The notes: generated by a model not told the origin, from the letters alone. A stretch of DNA of 64,000 nt from Richelia sp. SL_2_1 (GCA_012033205.1 JAAUSO010000015.1:1-64000); one strand, 5' to 3'. Positions 37,228 through 47,136 are shown, counted from the first letter of the stretch. Translations and numbers: made by a program.

Positions 37228-39387
37228 ATGGTACTTTTAGAGCGAATAGCAGTCTTACCATACAGTCAAGTTATTGAAAAGGAACCAATTTTTCCCTTGT
37301 TTTTGATATTGGTAGTTATTTTAGTCGTACCGATTCTATTTGAACGACTACGATTACCAAGATTAATTGGTTTAATTTTATCGGGAATATTAATTGGTAA
37401 TTCCGGGTGGGAATTATTTGATATCAATAATTCTACTTGGACATTATTATCAAAAATCGGTTTAGCTTATTTGTTATTTGTCGCAGGTTTAGAAGTTGAC
37501 TTAAATCAATTCCATCGTCGGCGAAATCGCGCTTTGGGTTTTGGTAGTTTTGCTTTTGCTATACCTTTGCTATTGGGAACTTTACTGGGAAGAATCTTTG
37601 AATTTGACTGGTTAAGTTCGATATTAATTGGCTCAATACTTGCTTCCTATAGCCTTTTGGCATATCCGATTATTAATCGTTTGGGATTAGTGAATAATAA
37701 TGAAGCAGTAGGCATCACAATTGGAGCCAGTATTTTGACAGATATTGCTGCATTATTGATGTTGGCTATATGTGTAGCAATTCATCTCAAAGATTTGAAT
37801 CCAGGGCAAACCATTGCACTACTTGGTTGGTTAATTGTCTATTGTGTGGTAGTTTTAATAGGCTTTGAATGGGCTGGTAAAGAATTTTTGCGAAGGTCGG
37901 GAGAAGATGAAGGAAATCAATTTTTGTTTGTACTGCTAGCGTTATTTATAGCAGCTATTGGCGCTCAATTAATTGGGATTGAAATAATAGTCGCAGCCTT
38001 TTTTGCTGGATTAGCAGTTAATCAAGTTATCGAAGATGGACCAGTAAAACAAAAGATTGTCTTTGTGGGTAGCCTGTTATTTATCCCAATTTTCTTTGTT
38101 GATCTTGGCTTTAAACTTGATTTGCCTATGTTTATCAAAAACATTGGTATGTTAAGTTTCACGTTATTTCTGATTTTAAGTTTAATCATAAGCAAATTTA
38201 TTGCCGCATTATTAGCAAAATTAATTTACCATTACAATTGGCGCGAAATATTCACAATGTGGTCTATTTCATTACCTCAAGTAGGAATAACCTCTTGTGT
38301 GACTTTAGTAGGATATCAAGCAGAATTGTTGCCTTTAGAAGTTTTCAATAGCGTCATAATTTTAATATTAGTAACTTCGTTGATTGGACCGATAATTACC
38401 AGTCGAGTTGCGGTGGGTTTACATTCTTCATTAATAAAACAACAAGAAACCCCTGCTAATTACGATGTTTCCCAGAAAATAGACAGTCCTTTCAGTATCA
38501 TAGTACCCGTTTATAATCCCCAAACACAGCAGCATTTAATGGAAATGGCTGCATTATTAGCCCATCAAACCCAAGGGAAAATTATACCGTTAGCAATTGC
38601 AACCGCTGCGGCTCATATGGATGCACCCCAGTTGGAAAATTCCCTAAAAAGAAGCGAAATATTGTTAAATAAAGCTACAGCATTAAGTCGTATTTTAGAT
38701 GTAGAAGCAGAACCATTATTACGAATAGATGATGCCTTTGCTCAAGGAATTAGTCGAGCTGCTAGAGAAAAAAAAGCAAATTTGATTGTCATGGGTTGGG
38801 GTAAGCGTACTGGGTTGAAAGCACGTTTATTTGGTAATGTGATTGATGGAGTATTATGGGCATCTCATTGTCCTGTTGCTGTAACCCGTCTTGTAGAGTC
38901 ACCCTCGAAAATCCAGCGCATCTTAGTACCAGTAGAAAATTTAACTGCGCCGATATTACAGCCAGTGCAGTTTGCTCAAATTCTCGCCTTGGCAAATCAA
39001 GCCCAAGTTACCGTACTCAACGTTTGCGATCGCCGTACTAGTTCTAGTAAAATATCTTGGCGGCGATCGCAACTTTCACTATTAGTATCTAAACTCGGTT
39101 TATCCAATCCACCCGAAATTCAAATTGTCGCTCACGAAAATGTTGCTCAAGCAATATTACAAGCAGCCAGACTATATGATTTAGTGGTTCTACCTTTTAT
39201 TCGCAATCGTACTATTCCTGGTGGATTAGCTATTAGTGATGTGACAACCCAGTTAGCAAGTCAACTCACTTGTTCTATTATCATGCTCGGAGAACCAGCA
39301 CAGCGTACCAATAATGCCGCAGTGACTGCTGATGTTGCTAGTAATCAGTTACCAGTTATCAGTAAACAGTTGACAGTTGACAGTTGA
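37228..39387 (+). CDS. CPA2 cation:proton antiporter with two universal-stress-protein domains
   Basis: A 719-residue fusion protein. Residues 1-400 are a Kef/Nap-type (CPA2) antiporter with about twelve membrane helices (LIGLILSGILIGNSGW, GLAYLLFVAGLEVDLNQF, ITIGASILTDIAAL, FFAGLAVNQVIEDGPV). Residues 415-545 and 560-690 are UspA-like cytosolic domains (the first with ANLIVMGWGKRTGLKARLFG). It probably exchanges Na+ or K+ for H+ under stress control. The last dozen residues (LPVISKQLTVDS) are encoded by heptamer repeat sequence, so the original C-terminus has been replaced or extended. Confidence 0.88.
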   Translation: MVLLERIAVLPYSQVIEKEPIFPLFLILVVILVVPILFERLRLPRLIGLILSGILIGNSGWELFDINNSTWTLLSKIGLAYLLFVAGLEVDLNQFHRRRNRALGFGSFAFAIPLLLGTLLGRIFEFDWLSSILIGSILASYSLLAYPIINRLGLVNNNEAVGITIGASILTDIAALLMLAICVAIHLKDLNPGQTIALLGWLIVYCVVVLIGFEWAGKEFLRRSGEDEGNQFLFVLLALFIAAIGAQLIGIEIIVAAFFAGLAVNQVIEDGPVKQKIVFVGSLLFIPIFFVDLGFKLDLPMFIKNIGMLSFTLFLILSLIISKFIAALLAKLIYHYNWREIFTMWSISLPQVGITSCVTLVGYQAELLPLEVFNSVIILILVTSLIGPIITSRVAVGLHSSLIKQQETPANYDVSQKIDSPFSIIVPVYNPQTQQHLMEMAALLAHQTQGKIIPLAIATAAAHMDAPQLENSLKRSEILLNKATALSRILDVEAEPLLRIDDAFAQGISRAAREKKANLIVMGWGKRTGLKARLFGNVIDGVLWASHCPVAVTRLVESPSKIQRILVPVENLTAPILQPVQFAQILALANQAQVTVLNVCDRRTSSSKISWRRSQLSLLVSKLGLSNPPEIQIVAHENVAQAILQAARLYDLVVLPFIRNRTIPGGLAISDVTTQLASQLTCSIIMLGEPAQRTNNAAVTADVASNQLPVISKQLTVDS

Positions 39388-39417
39388 CAGTTGGGAATTG
39401 GTAATTGGGAATTGGTA
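39348..39417. repeat. Heptamer repeats overlapping the antiporter 3' end
   Basis: TTATCAG, CAGTTGA and GGTAATT/GGGAATT-type units run from within the last codons of the antiporter gene into the intergenic region. Confidence 0.8.
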
Positions 39418-39819
39418 TCCCTGTTCCCTGATCTCCTCAACTTATTAAATCTTCAATATAAATGCAACTCTCCACAATAACTTTAATTTGTCTCCTTGTC
39501 TCCCCATCTCTTGATCCAATGGCATCAATTTCCTAAATCTTCAATGTAAATGTAGTCCCCTACAATAACTTTACGTGATTAAATTTTTGATAAATTTTAC
39601 TATGATACTTCACAGTAACCATACAATCTTTGTTATTTTTCTGATGGAATTGTTAAAAAATTAGACATAATAGGAATAATTTTGCATCTAGAGGTTTAAG
39701 ACGGATTGAAAATTTATTTTCAATTATCCGTACTTTTACTATATTTTTGTCCTCAGGCTGGGTATCCTAAAAACAAGCACAATCGAATAAAGTAAATATT
39801 TGTAGTTAACTGGTAAATT
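39418..39819. other. Intergenic region upstream of the UXS gene
   Basis: About 400 AT-rich bases containing two diverged copies of TCTTCAATRTAAATG (near 39450 and 39538). No gene seen; it should carry the promoter of the nucleotide-sugar gene pair. Confidence 0.55.
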
Positions 39820-40782
39820 ATGAGAATATTGGTGACTGGCGGAGCTGGGTTTATTGGTTCTCATCTGATCGACAGATTGATGAATGATGGGCATGAAGTA
39901 ATTTGTTTGGATAATTTCTACACCGGACACAAGCGAAATATCGTCAAGTGGTTGAATCATCCGTATTTTGAACTGATTCGTCACGATATCACCGAACCAA
40001 TTAGGTTGGAAGTAGCACAGATTTATCATTTGGCTTGTCCGGCTTCTCCGGTACATTATCAATACAACCCTGTAAAAACAGTTAAAACCAATGTCATGGG
40101 TACGCTGAATATGCTGGGTTTGGCTAAGCGTGTTAAAGCAAGAATTTTACTAGCTTCCACTAGTGAAGTTTATGGTGATCCGGAAGTTCATCCCCAAAGT
40201 GAAGATTATCGGGGTAATGTTAATCCCATTGGACTTCGTTCTTGCTATGACGAAGGTAAGCGGATTGCTGAAACGCTGATGTTCGATTATCACCGACAAA
40301 ATGATGTTGATATTCGGGTTGCTCGTATATTTAATACCTACGGTCCTCGGATGTTTGAACATGACGGACGAGTAGTTAGCAATTTTATAGTTCAAGCTTT
40401 GCAAGGTATACCTTTAACCGTCTACGGAGATGGTTCCCAAACTCGTAGTTTTTGCTATGTTGACAACTTAGTAGATGGATTGATGCGTTTGATGAATGGT
40501 GACCATATCGGCCCAATTAATTTGGGTAATCCGGATGAATACACCATTTTACAATTAGCCCAAACCATTCAAAATATGGTCAATCCAGATGCAAAAATCA
40601 ACTTTGAACCATTACCTTCTGATGACCCCCGTCGTCGTCGCCCTGACATCACCAAAGCGAGGACTTTGTTGAATTGGGAACCTAGCATTCCTCTTCAAGA
40701 AGGGTTAAAACAGACTATAGAAGATTTTCGGCAGCGGGTACAAACTACTGAAAAGACGATTGTCAATAGTAGTGTTAAGTAA
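39820..40782 (+). CDS. UDP-glucuronate decarboxylase (UDP-xylose synthase)
   Basis: Extended SDR enzyme converting UDP-glucuronate to UDP-xylose. The 320-residue product has the NAD-binding [10 protein letters not shown] at 7-16, the catalytic Ser/Thr region STSEVYGDP at 113-121, and the Tyr-Lys pair Y143 and K147 in SCYDEGKR, which is characteristic for UXS rather than for 4-epimerases. It directly precedes UDP-glucose dehydrogenase, so the two genes make UDP-glucuronate and then UDP-xylose for exopolysaccharide or glycan synthesis. ATG at 39820. Confidence 0.93.
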   Translation: MRILVTGGAGFIGSHLIDRLMNDGHEVICLDNFYTGHKRNIVKWLNHPYFELIRHDITEPIRLEVAQIYHLACPASPVHYQYNPVKTVKTNVMGTLNMLGLAKRVKARILLASTSEVYGDPEVHPQSEDYRGNVNPIGLRSCYDEGKRIAETLMFDYHRQNDVDIRVARIFNTYGPRMFEHDGRVVSNFIVQALQGIPLTVYGDGSQTRSFCYVDNLVDGLMRLMNGDHIGPINLGNPDEYTILQLAQTIQNMVNPDAKINFEPLPSDDPRRRRPDITKARTLLNWEPSIPLQEGLKQTIEDFRQRVQTTEKTIVNSSVK

Positions 40783-40870
40783 AAAAAATACTTTTGCTCC
40801 AAATTTTTGTGGCTATAAACCATAGACTTCTTGACTATCGACTAATAAACAAAGTGAGGAATTAGATAAT

Positions 40871-42256
40871 ATGCGAGTTTGCGTAATTGGTACTGGTTAT
40901 GTTGGTTTGGTAACTGGAGCTTGTTTGGCTCACATCGGGCATGATGTCATTTGTATAGATAATAACGAAGAGAAAGTTAAGTTGATGAAGTCCGGGCAAT
41001 CGCCAATTTTTGAGCCAGGACTTTCGGAAATTATGCAGAATGCTATTAAAGCAGGAAAAATTGAGTTTTCCAGTGACTTAGCTGCGGGAGTTGCTCATGG
41101 AGAAATTTTATTTATTGCTGTCGGAACTCCACCTTTACCTACAGGTGAAAGCGATACCCGTTATGTAGAAGCAGTTGCTAAAGGTATCGGAACTAATTTA
41201 AGCGGCGGTTATAAAGTTATCGTTAACAAATCCACAGTACCCATTGGTTCGGGAGACTGGGTACGGATGATTGTTCTCGATGGAATTGCCGAACGTCAAA
41301 AAGAATTAGTACCCGCAGGTGGAAACAAGAGTGAAGATAAATTGCCTACTGGTGATTTTGATGTCATTAGTAACCCAGAGTTTTTACGCGAAGGTTCGGC
41401 TATTTACGATACTTTTAACCCCGACCGGATTGTTTTGGGAGGCAATTCTCAAAAAGCGATTTCGATGATGAAAGAACTGTATGCTCCGATTGTCGAGCGT
41501 CAGTATGCAGAAGATAAATCTTTGCCTCCAGTACCTGTACTCTCAACAGATTTATCTTCCGCTGAGATGGTTAAATATGCTGCAAATGCTTTCCTCGCAA
41601 CTAAAATTAGCTTTATTAACGAAGTTGCTAACATTTGCGATCGCGTTGGTGCGGATGTAACTCAAGTTGCGAAAGGTATCGGTTTAGATTCCCGGATTGG
41701 TAGTAAGTTCTTGAATGCTGGTATCGGTTGGGGTGGTTCTTGTTTTCCCAAAGATGTATCCGCATTGGTTCATACTGCTGATGACTATGGTTACGAAGCA
41801 CAACTACTCAAAGCCACTGTCAGTGTCAACGAACGTCAGCGTTTGATTGCATTAGAAAAACTCCAGCAAGCTTTAAAAATTCTTAAAGGTAAAACTGTAG
41901 GTTTACTTGGTTTAACCTTTAAACCGGATACTGACGATATGCGCGATGCACCAGCGTTGAATTTAATCGAGCAATTAAATCGATTGGGAGCGAAAGTTAA
42001 AGCATACGACCCAATTATCTCTCAATCTGGTATGCGTCACGGTCTTTCCGGTGTGCAGGTAGAAACCGATGCTGAAAGACTTGCTGATAGCTGCGATGCT
42101 TTGGTACTCGTTACCGAATGGGAACAGTTTAATAATCTCGATTACAGCAAAATGGCGCAATTGATGAACAACCCTGTTATTATTGACGGTCGTAACTTCC
42201 TCGATCCTGAAGCAATCATTAGGGCTGGTTTTCAATACATTGGTGTTGGTCGTTGA
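40871..42256 (+). CDS. UDP-glucose 6-dehydrogenase
   Basis: Oxidises UDP-glucose to UDP-glucuronate with two NAD+. The 461-residue product has the Rossmann start VCVIGTGYVGLVTGACLA (3-20), the conserved FIAVGTPPLP, the middle-domain NPEFLREGSAI, and the catalytic cysteine C291 in GGSCFPKD. A GTGAGGA ribosome-binding site is just upstream. It lies 88 bases after the UXS gene in the same orientation, so they probably form an operon. Confidence 0.95.
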   Translation: MRVCVIGTGYVGLVTGACLAHIGHDVICIDNNEEKVKLMKSGQSPIFEPGLSEIMQNAIKAGKIEFSSDLAAGVAHGEILFIAVGTPPLPTGESDTRYVEAVAKGIGTNLSGGYKVIVNKSTVPIGSGDWVRMIVLDGIAERQKELVPAGGNKSEDKLPTGDFDVISNPEFLREGSAIYDTFNPDRIVLGGNSQKAISMMKELYAPIVERQYAEDKSLPPVPVLSTDLSSAEMVKYAANAFLATKISFINEVANICDRVGADVTQVAKGIGLDSRIGSKFLNAGIGWGGSCFPKDVSALVHTADDYGYEAQLLKATVSVNERQRLIALEKLQQALKILKGKTVGLLGLTFKPDTDDMRDAPALNLIEQLNRLGAKVKAYDPIISQSGMRHGLSGVQVETDAERLADSCDALVLVTEWEQFNNLDYSKMAQLMNNPVIIDGRNFLDPEAIIRAGFQYIGVGR

Positions 42257-42260
42257 CCTC

Positions 42261-42470
42261 TCCGGTCTAAAGACACAGCGATTCTACATTCGTCCTAGCG
42301 ACTTACTCAACCAGGTTTTCACCAAGAAGAGTAGAGGTTGCTAGTCCTGTAGCGTTACCCTTCACTGCGTTCAAGGGCAGGCTTTGGGAATGCCCTTCCC
42401 TAGATGAAGGCAACAATGATTAAAGTCAGTGAGGGAGTCACCTCCCCCACTGCTCTCCAAAACGCTGCGT
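42261..42470 (+). ncRNA. Structured element resembling HEARO / IscB omega RNA, without iscB
   Basis: Immediately after ugd is a dense run of stems: CTAGCGACTT...ACTC (42295 onward) with GAGT...AGAGGTTGCTAG ending 42344; CCCTT/AAGGG (42358-42377); GGGCA/TGCCC (42375-42395); and CAGTG-GGGAG with CTCCC-CACTG (42427-42452). The lead-in GGTCTAAAGACACAGCGATTCT resembles, as I remember it, the RNA that sits upstream of IscB (RRXRR/HNH) genes in cyanobacteria. No IscB frame follows. I read it as a solo or decayed omega-RNA element; the class assignment is uncertain, the structure is clear. Confidence 0.5.
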
Positions 42471-42513
42471 GAGTATAAAGACAGAGTTTTCAGCGTATTT
42501 CCGATAAAAAAGC

Positions 42514-42537
42514 CAACAGAAGTAGATACTTCGGTTG
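42514..42537 (+). terminator. Hairpin, possible terminator or part of the mobile element
   Basis: CAAC-GAAGTA pairs with TACTTC-GTTG around a GA loop, followed by ACTTTTGGGATTT. Confidence 0.5.
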
Positions 42538-42667
42538 ACTTTTGGGATTTGATTTTACAAAAAAGGCAGGCTGAAAGCCCTTGAGGAACAGGCGCACAGC
42601 GCCGTATTCCGTACTTCAGGCAAGGGATGAAAGCCGCATGAAGGCGTTTACGCCGTACTTGATGTTT

Positions 42668-43071
42668 TCAATCACGCTGTTGTTCAATATATCGTTTTAC
42701 CGATTCTGTGCTGATATTGCCAGCAGTTGATACAAAATAACTGGGTGTCCACAGTGTTGGAAGTTTAAGTAATTCAGGAAACTCTTTTCTAAGGTGATGG
42801 CTAGCCCTTCCCTTGATTTTGTTCATCATTTGAGATGGGTTGTCTGTTGGCTTGGCATTTAGAAATAAATGTACATGGTCAGGCATGATTTCCATAGCAA
42901 TAATTTTCCATCTGTTCTCATTGCAAATATCACAGATGATTTGTTGTAACCGTTCTGCTATTTTATCTATCAACACTTTTTTTCTACGCTTAGGGATAAA
43001 AACAAATGGTAATTGAGTAATGATATTGCATTCCCTTCATGTCTGTATTCATCTGGAGAAAAACTTGCCAT
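42668..43071 (-). pseudogene. tnpA: IS200/IS605 TnpA (Y1 HUH transposase), frameshifted
   Basis: The minus-strand frame from the ATG at 43071 reads MASFSPDEYRHEGNAISLLN and YHL, the normal TnpA start, then must shift by one base to continue VFIPKRRKKVLIDKIAERL. The rest is intact: the HUH motif in MPDHVHLFLN, WTPSYFVSTAG, and the catalytic tyrosine region VKRYIEQQ. Restoring one T in CATTTG (about 43005) repairs it to about 134 residues. As it stands the element cannot make active TnpA, unless this is a sequencing error. Confidence 0.85.
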
Positions 43072-43152
43072 ATTTCCGGAATTCCTCTTGTCCCTTTGTA
43101 TATTAATATAGTATAATAAACTTAGCTCATAAACACAAGGAGGTGATTAAAC

Positions 43153-44466
43153 TTGCTAACAAACTATGTATACAAACTCAAACCAAATACAACACAATCA
43201 ACAAAAATGAATCATTGGGTAGATATGCTACGTTCGCACTATAACTGGTGTTTGAATGACCGTTTAACCCAATACGCTCAACAATTTATCATGGGTGAAT
43301 ATTGTGATATCAGAACTAAGGCTGAGGCTTGTCCGTTGACTTGTTTTGTTAGCAAGAATGGTGCAACAGGTGAACCATGGAAAGCCAGCAATCTCGACAA
43401 GAAAGGTAACCCAGTAAACCCACGTCGTAATGCTGGAATGATTCAAGATGCTGCATTACCTGACCTCAAAAAAGCTAGACCTTGGTTTGCTGGCATTGAT
43501 TCAACAGCATTGCAGCAAAATATTAAACGTCTAGATACGGCGTATAAAAACTTTTTTGATGGTCGTGGGTTTCCTAAGTTTAAAAACCGCTCTAATTTCA
43601 CATCTTTCACGGTGACTATGGGTATTAAGGTACAGAAAAATAAAATCTATCTACCCAAATTAGGATGGATGAAATTTTATAATTCTCGCCCAATACCCAT
43701 TGGATTCACAATTAAAGCAGCAACAATCCGTAAACGTCAGGATGGTTGGTATATTTCTCTTAGAATAGAAGATAAAACAATACCTGACTATGTTGCGAAA
43801 CCATTAATTGAAGTTAAATCTGTTATTGGTTGTGATTTAGGATTAACTAAATTAGTACATCTTTCTGATAACCATCAAATTGATAATCCTAGATTTGCAA
43901 CTAATAAGAAAACTAAACGGGCTTTAAAAATACGTCAGCGTCGTGTTAGTCGCAAAGTCAAAGGGAGTGCTAATCGCAAAAAAGCAGCAACAAATGTAGG
44001 TAGAATTCATCAAAAAATTGTTGATAAACGTCAAGCGTATCAGTGGAAAGTCGCAAATATAATTGTTTCTAGAAATGTTGATGCTATTGCGATTGAAAAT
44101 TTAAACGTTTCTGGCATGATGAGACGTTGCAAAGTAAAAGTAGACTCATCAACTGGCAGATTTTTAAGCAATGGTCAATCTAGAAAGAAAGCTTTGAATA
44201 GGTCTATAGCTGATGCAAGTTGGAGTGATTTAACTTTAAAGATTGAGTATCTCGCTGCAAAGCAAGGAAAGGTTGTAGTCAAAGTTAATCCGAAACACTC
44301 TAGCCAAGAATGCCGTAAATGTGGTCATGTGGACAAATCCAATAGAGACGGTGAAAAATTCATCTGTGTTAAATGTGGACACATCGAACACGCCGATATT
44401 GGCGCGGCTAAAACCATCAGGGATAGAGCATTAAATATGGTACGTGGGGACGGGAGCGAAACCTAA
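43153..44466 (+). CDS. tnpB: TnpB RNA-guided nuclease of the IS200/IS605 family
   Basis: TnpB is the ancestor-like relative of Cas12, a nuclease guided by an omega RNA from the element's right end. The 437-residue protein has an N-terminal wedge/REC region, then the split RuvC domain with D228 (VIGCDLGLTK), E315 (IAIENLNVSG) and D415 (EHADIGAA), and a zinc finger with C387, C390, C405 and C408. All catalytic residues are present, so it looks active. A strong AGGAGGTG precedes a TTG start at 43153. The 3' end and the adjacent right end should form the guide RNA. Confidence 0.93.
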   Translation: MLTNYVYKLKPNTTQSTKMNHWVDMLRSHYNWCLNDRLTQYAQQFIMGEYCDIRTKAEACPLTCFVSKNGATGEPWKASNLDKKGNPVNPRRNAGMIQDAALPDLKKARPWFAGIDSTALQQNIKRLDTAYKNFFDGRGFPKFKNRSNFTSFTVTMGIKVQKNKIYLPKLGWMKFYNSRPIPIGFTIKAATIRKRQDGWYISLRIEDKTIPDYVAKPLIEVKSVIGCDLGLTKLVHLSDNHQIDNPRFATNKKTKRALKIRQRRVSRKVKGSANRKKAATNVGRIHQKIVDKRQAYQWKVANIIVSRNVDAIAIENLNVSGMMRRCKVKVDSSTGRFLSNGQSRKKALNRSIADASWSDLTLKIEYLAAKQGKVVVKVNPKHSSQECRKCGHVDKSNRDGEKFICVKCGHIEHADIGAAKTIRDRALNMVRGDGSET

Positions 44467-44600
44467 ACGCCCGAAAAATCGTAAGGAGACATCAACACGC
44501 TCTATGAGCAAACGTGTTGAGCCTGGGAACCTGAGTAATCAGGATATTAAGATAGCGATATCTTAAGAATCCCCGTACCTTTAGGTCGGGGAGTGTCAAA
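44440..44600 (+). ncRNA. Predicted TnpB omega RNA / IS right end
   Basis: By analogy with characterised TnpB systems, the transcript spanning the tnpB 3' end to the IS right end is the guide scaffold. The two hairpins at 44547-44566 and 44571-44591 support this. The guide itself would be the bases just beyond the right end, at about 44600 onward. Exact boundaries are inferred. Confidence 0.5.
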
Positions 44601-44622
44601 AATTGAAATTTGTCTAACTGTT

Positions 44623-45621
44623 TCAACGACGCAGATAATACTTGAAATTAGTCGGCCCTTGATAACCAGAAGCTTTAGCTAATGCTTCAAGATTTTGCGC
44701 TCCATTATAGGTTTTACCTTTTATTTTCCAAGTGGGATAACTTTCAATACCAGCTGCTTTACACTCAGGTTTTATATTATTGGGATTATCCGCAGGAGCG
44801 CAATCAATATGAGGCACTTCTTTATAGGCTTCCTTACCAAACAATAGCTTTTGGTCGTGACAATGAGGACACCACCAAGCAATATATTCCATAGCCCCAA
44901 TTTCTTTGAGATGACGTGCTAAGGCTATTTCTGCTTCCCCAGAAGTAGTGGTAATTTCCCAACCAACTCCCGGTATTGGATTTTGTTGGGGAACAAAACT
45001 AATTGGTACGGGTTTACCATCCGACTGAGCAGCAGTTCCATCAGTCGTGACACCAGCATAAACACCTAATGTCCCAATCAGCGTTACCATTCCGACAATA
45101 ATTGCAGTAAAGAAAATTTGTCCTATATCTTCCCAACTACGACCGATAATAGTTAATACCAGCATCGTTAAAGAAAATAGAGCCGATGCAATACAGTAAG
45201 GACAAATAGTTTTGATTTGGCTAAATAACACATACATTAAATAGCTGCTGAAAACCGTCATGGAAATTGAGCCAATTAGCAAAAACATCCATGTTAAGTT
45301 TTCTAACTTCTGACGCTGTTCTTTATTTTCTCCACTTTTGAAAAGCAAAGGTGCCAGAGCAAATACTAGCATACTAAAATATGCCAGAAAGCCGAACAAA
45401 GCTAGTGGTTGTCCGAGAATTGTAGCCCAAGGACTAGAAAGAACACTATTACATCCAGCAGCAGAACCGGCAGTTGCAGAGGAAGCGGTACAAGCAGCTT
45501 CTCCTCCGCTCAACTTAACGATGGTTAGATAACCAGTTACTAAAGCGCCACAGGAAGCGATTCCTGCGATTAGTAAACGCGAAAAGCGATGAATCCAAGG
45601 AGTAGAACGACGACGAATCAT
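44623..45621 (-). CDS. Vitamin K epoxide reductase-thioredoxin-like fusion protein
   Basis: A 332-residue membrane protein that forms disulfide bonds in exported proteins, taking the role of DsbA/DsbB in cyanobacteria. The VKOR part (about 15-195, five membrane helices) has loop cysteines C44 and C57 and the active CPYC at 140-143. The C-terminal thioredoxin-like domain (about 225-332) has the CPHC motif at 251-254 in AWWCPHCHDQK. All four functional cysteines plus the thioredoxin pair are present. Monocistronic. Confidence 0.93.
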   Translation of the reverse strand: MIRRRSTPWIHRFSRLLIAGIASCGALVTGYLTIVKLSGGEAACTASSATAGSAAGCNSVLSSPWATILGQPLALFGFLAYFSMLVFALAPLLFKSGENKEQRQKLENLTWMFLLIGSISMTVFSSYLMYVLFSQIKTICPYCIASALFSLTMLVLTIIGRSWEDIGQIFFTAIIVGMVTLIGTLGVYAGVTTDGTAAQSDGKPVPISFVPQQNPIPGVGWEITTTSGEAEIALARHLKEIGAMEYIAWWCPHCHDQKLLFGKEAYKEVPHIDCAPADNPNNIKPECKAAGIESYPTWKIKGKTYNGAQNLEALAKASGYQGPTNFKYYLRR

Positions 45622-45907
45622 AAGCTAAAACATTATTAATTGGGAATAATAAATCGGAAATAGTGAATAAACTAGGATGTTATATTCTCAATCTCCATAA
45701 CACTAGCAATTAAAACCTGATATCTTATAGTTTAATTTAGTTAAAACTAACTTCTGGTGCAAGAACCGAAATTCAGTTTAGGCTAACTTTACTAAAAAGA
45801 AGTAACTATGACAGTAATTCAGACAATACAATATTATTGTTTTGCTTGTTGAATGACCATTACTAACTACTACAATTGCTAACCACTACAATTCCCAATT
45901 TCCGTTG

Positions 45908-46756
45908 TTAAGAATGTAGCTTCAGAGAAGAAATTGATTCGGTTTGACCTTTGGAATTAAAATTAGACCGAGCAGCTTCTACAAACTGGCTGACACGGAT
46001 TGGATCTATTGTTTGCTCGCGATTCCCGTGACGTTTCAAAGAACTCGAAACAATTACACCATCCGCAGCTTGCATTAGTGTAGCAATATTATCCCAACTC
46101 GCCCCACTACCAACAAATACCGGAGTCCCTTTCGCTGCTCTCGATGCTAATTCCAAATCTTCAGGATTGGGAGGATTACCTGTAGCCCAACCCGATAAAA
46201 TCACTCCATCCGCCAATCCCCGCTCAATTGTATCTTCAACAGCATTCGTTAAATTAACCGAACCCAACGGACGAGCGTGCTTCACCAACACATCCGCCAG
46301 AATTTTCACATCAGAGCCTAATTCTCGCCGGTACCTGAGTAATTGATGCGCTTCTCCTTCAATTAATCCTTGATCTGTTGCCATTACCCCCGTTAGTACA
46401 TTTACCCGGATAAATTGAGCTTGAGTACAACTGGCGATCGCGATCGCACTTCTGGCATCATTCCTTAACACATTCAAGCCGATGGGTACAGTTACAAGAT
46501 TTTGTATGCGCTGTACTACAATAGTCATGGCACTGACAATCGCCGGGTCTACCTGACTCTTGGTAAAGGGCGCATCAAAAAAATTTTCGACAATAATACC
46601 ATCAATTCCCCCGCTAGCAAGGGCGACTGCTTCTTGTTCGGCACGGTCAATAATGGCTTTGAGACTACCTCCCCAGCGCGGTGAGGTAGGCAGTGGTAAC
46701 AGATGAACCACACCAATAATTGGTCTTCGGGTTTTAAATAACTGATATAGATCCAC
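45908..46756 (-). CDS. btpA: Photosystem I biogenesis protein BtpA
   Basis: BtpA is a thylakoid-associated TIM-barrel-like protein needed to keep photosystem I stable, especially in the cold. The family block LFKTRRPIIGVVHLLPLPTS opens the protein, followed by GIDGIIVENFFDAPF, PIGLNVLRNDARSAIAIA and VILSGWATGNPP. The longest frame starts at a GTG at 46810, but I prefer the GTG at 46756 giving VDLYQLFKTRRP, which fits known BtpA N-termini. Length then is about 282 residues. Confidence 0.9.
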   Translation of the reverse strand: MDLYQLFKTRRPIIGVVHLLPLPTSPRWGGSLKAIIDRAEQEAVALASGGIDGIIVENFFDAPFTKSQVDPAIVSAMTIVVQRIQNLVTVPIGLNVLRNDARSAIAIASCTQAQFIRVNVLTGVMATDQGLIEGEAHQLLRYRRELGSDVKILADVLVKHARPLGSVNLTNAVEDTIERGLADGVILSGWATGNPPNPEDLELASRAAKGTPVFVGSGASWDNIATLMQAADGVIVSSSLKRHGNREQTIDPIRVSQFVEAARSNFNSKGQTESISSLKLHS

Positions 46757-46810
46757 GTCTTTTTCTTTTACGGACTTTATGTGGTTTCCCGACTTGAAGG
46801 TAAATGTCAC

Positions 46811-47136
46811 CTGATAATAAAGTAACCTTAGTTGCTACAATCGATATTATCCTGTGTCCTGTTTGACTGGCAGGAATCAAAAAATACCGTGCTTACATCC
46901 TCAGCGATTCTTACCATAAGTTTGGCTTTTACCCAAGCAAAAAACACACAAAGACTATTTTACCTGGATTACCGTCATCTCTTGGTCAATAATTCCTTAA
47001 TGGTACAAGCCCCCAGATTTATCAACTGACAATTGACAATTAATTTAGTTCAAGCACAAGTATTGAAGTGGTTTTAATCCTTTCCCGATTTAACGAGAGG
47101 TAAAAAATCGAAAAGACCTCCCCCAATAGATGTAAA
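46811..47136. other. Intergenic region upstream of the RNA candidate
   Basis: No gene or clear structure seen apart from promoters implied for btpA. Confidence 0.5.

Larger units (their letters stand above)
42560..44600. mobile_element. IS200/IS605-family insertion sequence with divergent tnpA and tnpB
   Basis: The element consists of a Y1 transposase gene on the minus strand and tnpB on the plus strand. The right end after tnpB contains two typical hairpins: TTAAGATA-GCGA-TATCTTAA (44547-44566) and CCCCG...CGGGG (44571-44591). The left end is less certain and lies in the region 42560-42660, where AAGGCGTTTACGCC forms a hairpin. No terminal inverted repeats or target duplication are expected for this family. 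Confidence 0.82.

Noticed and set aside
42480-42590. Short frame VFPIKKPTEVDTSVDFWD as an IscB remnant
   Set aside because: It does not align with the IscB N-terminus and is partly made of a hairpin.
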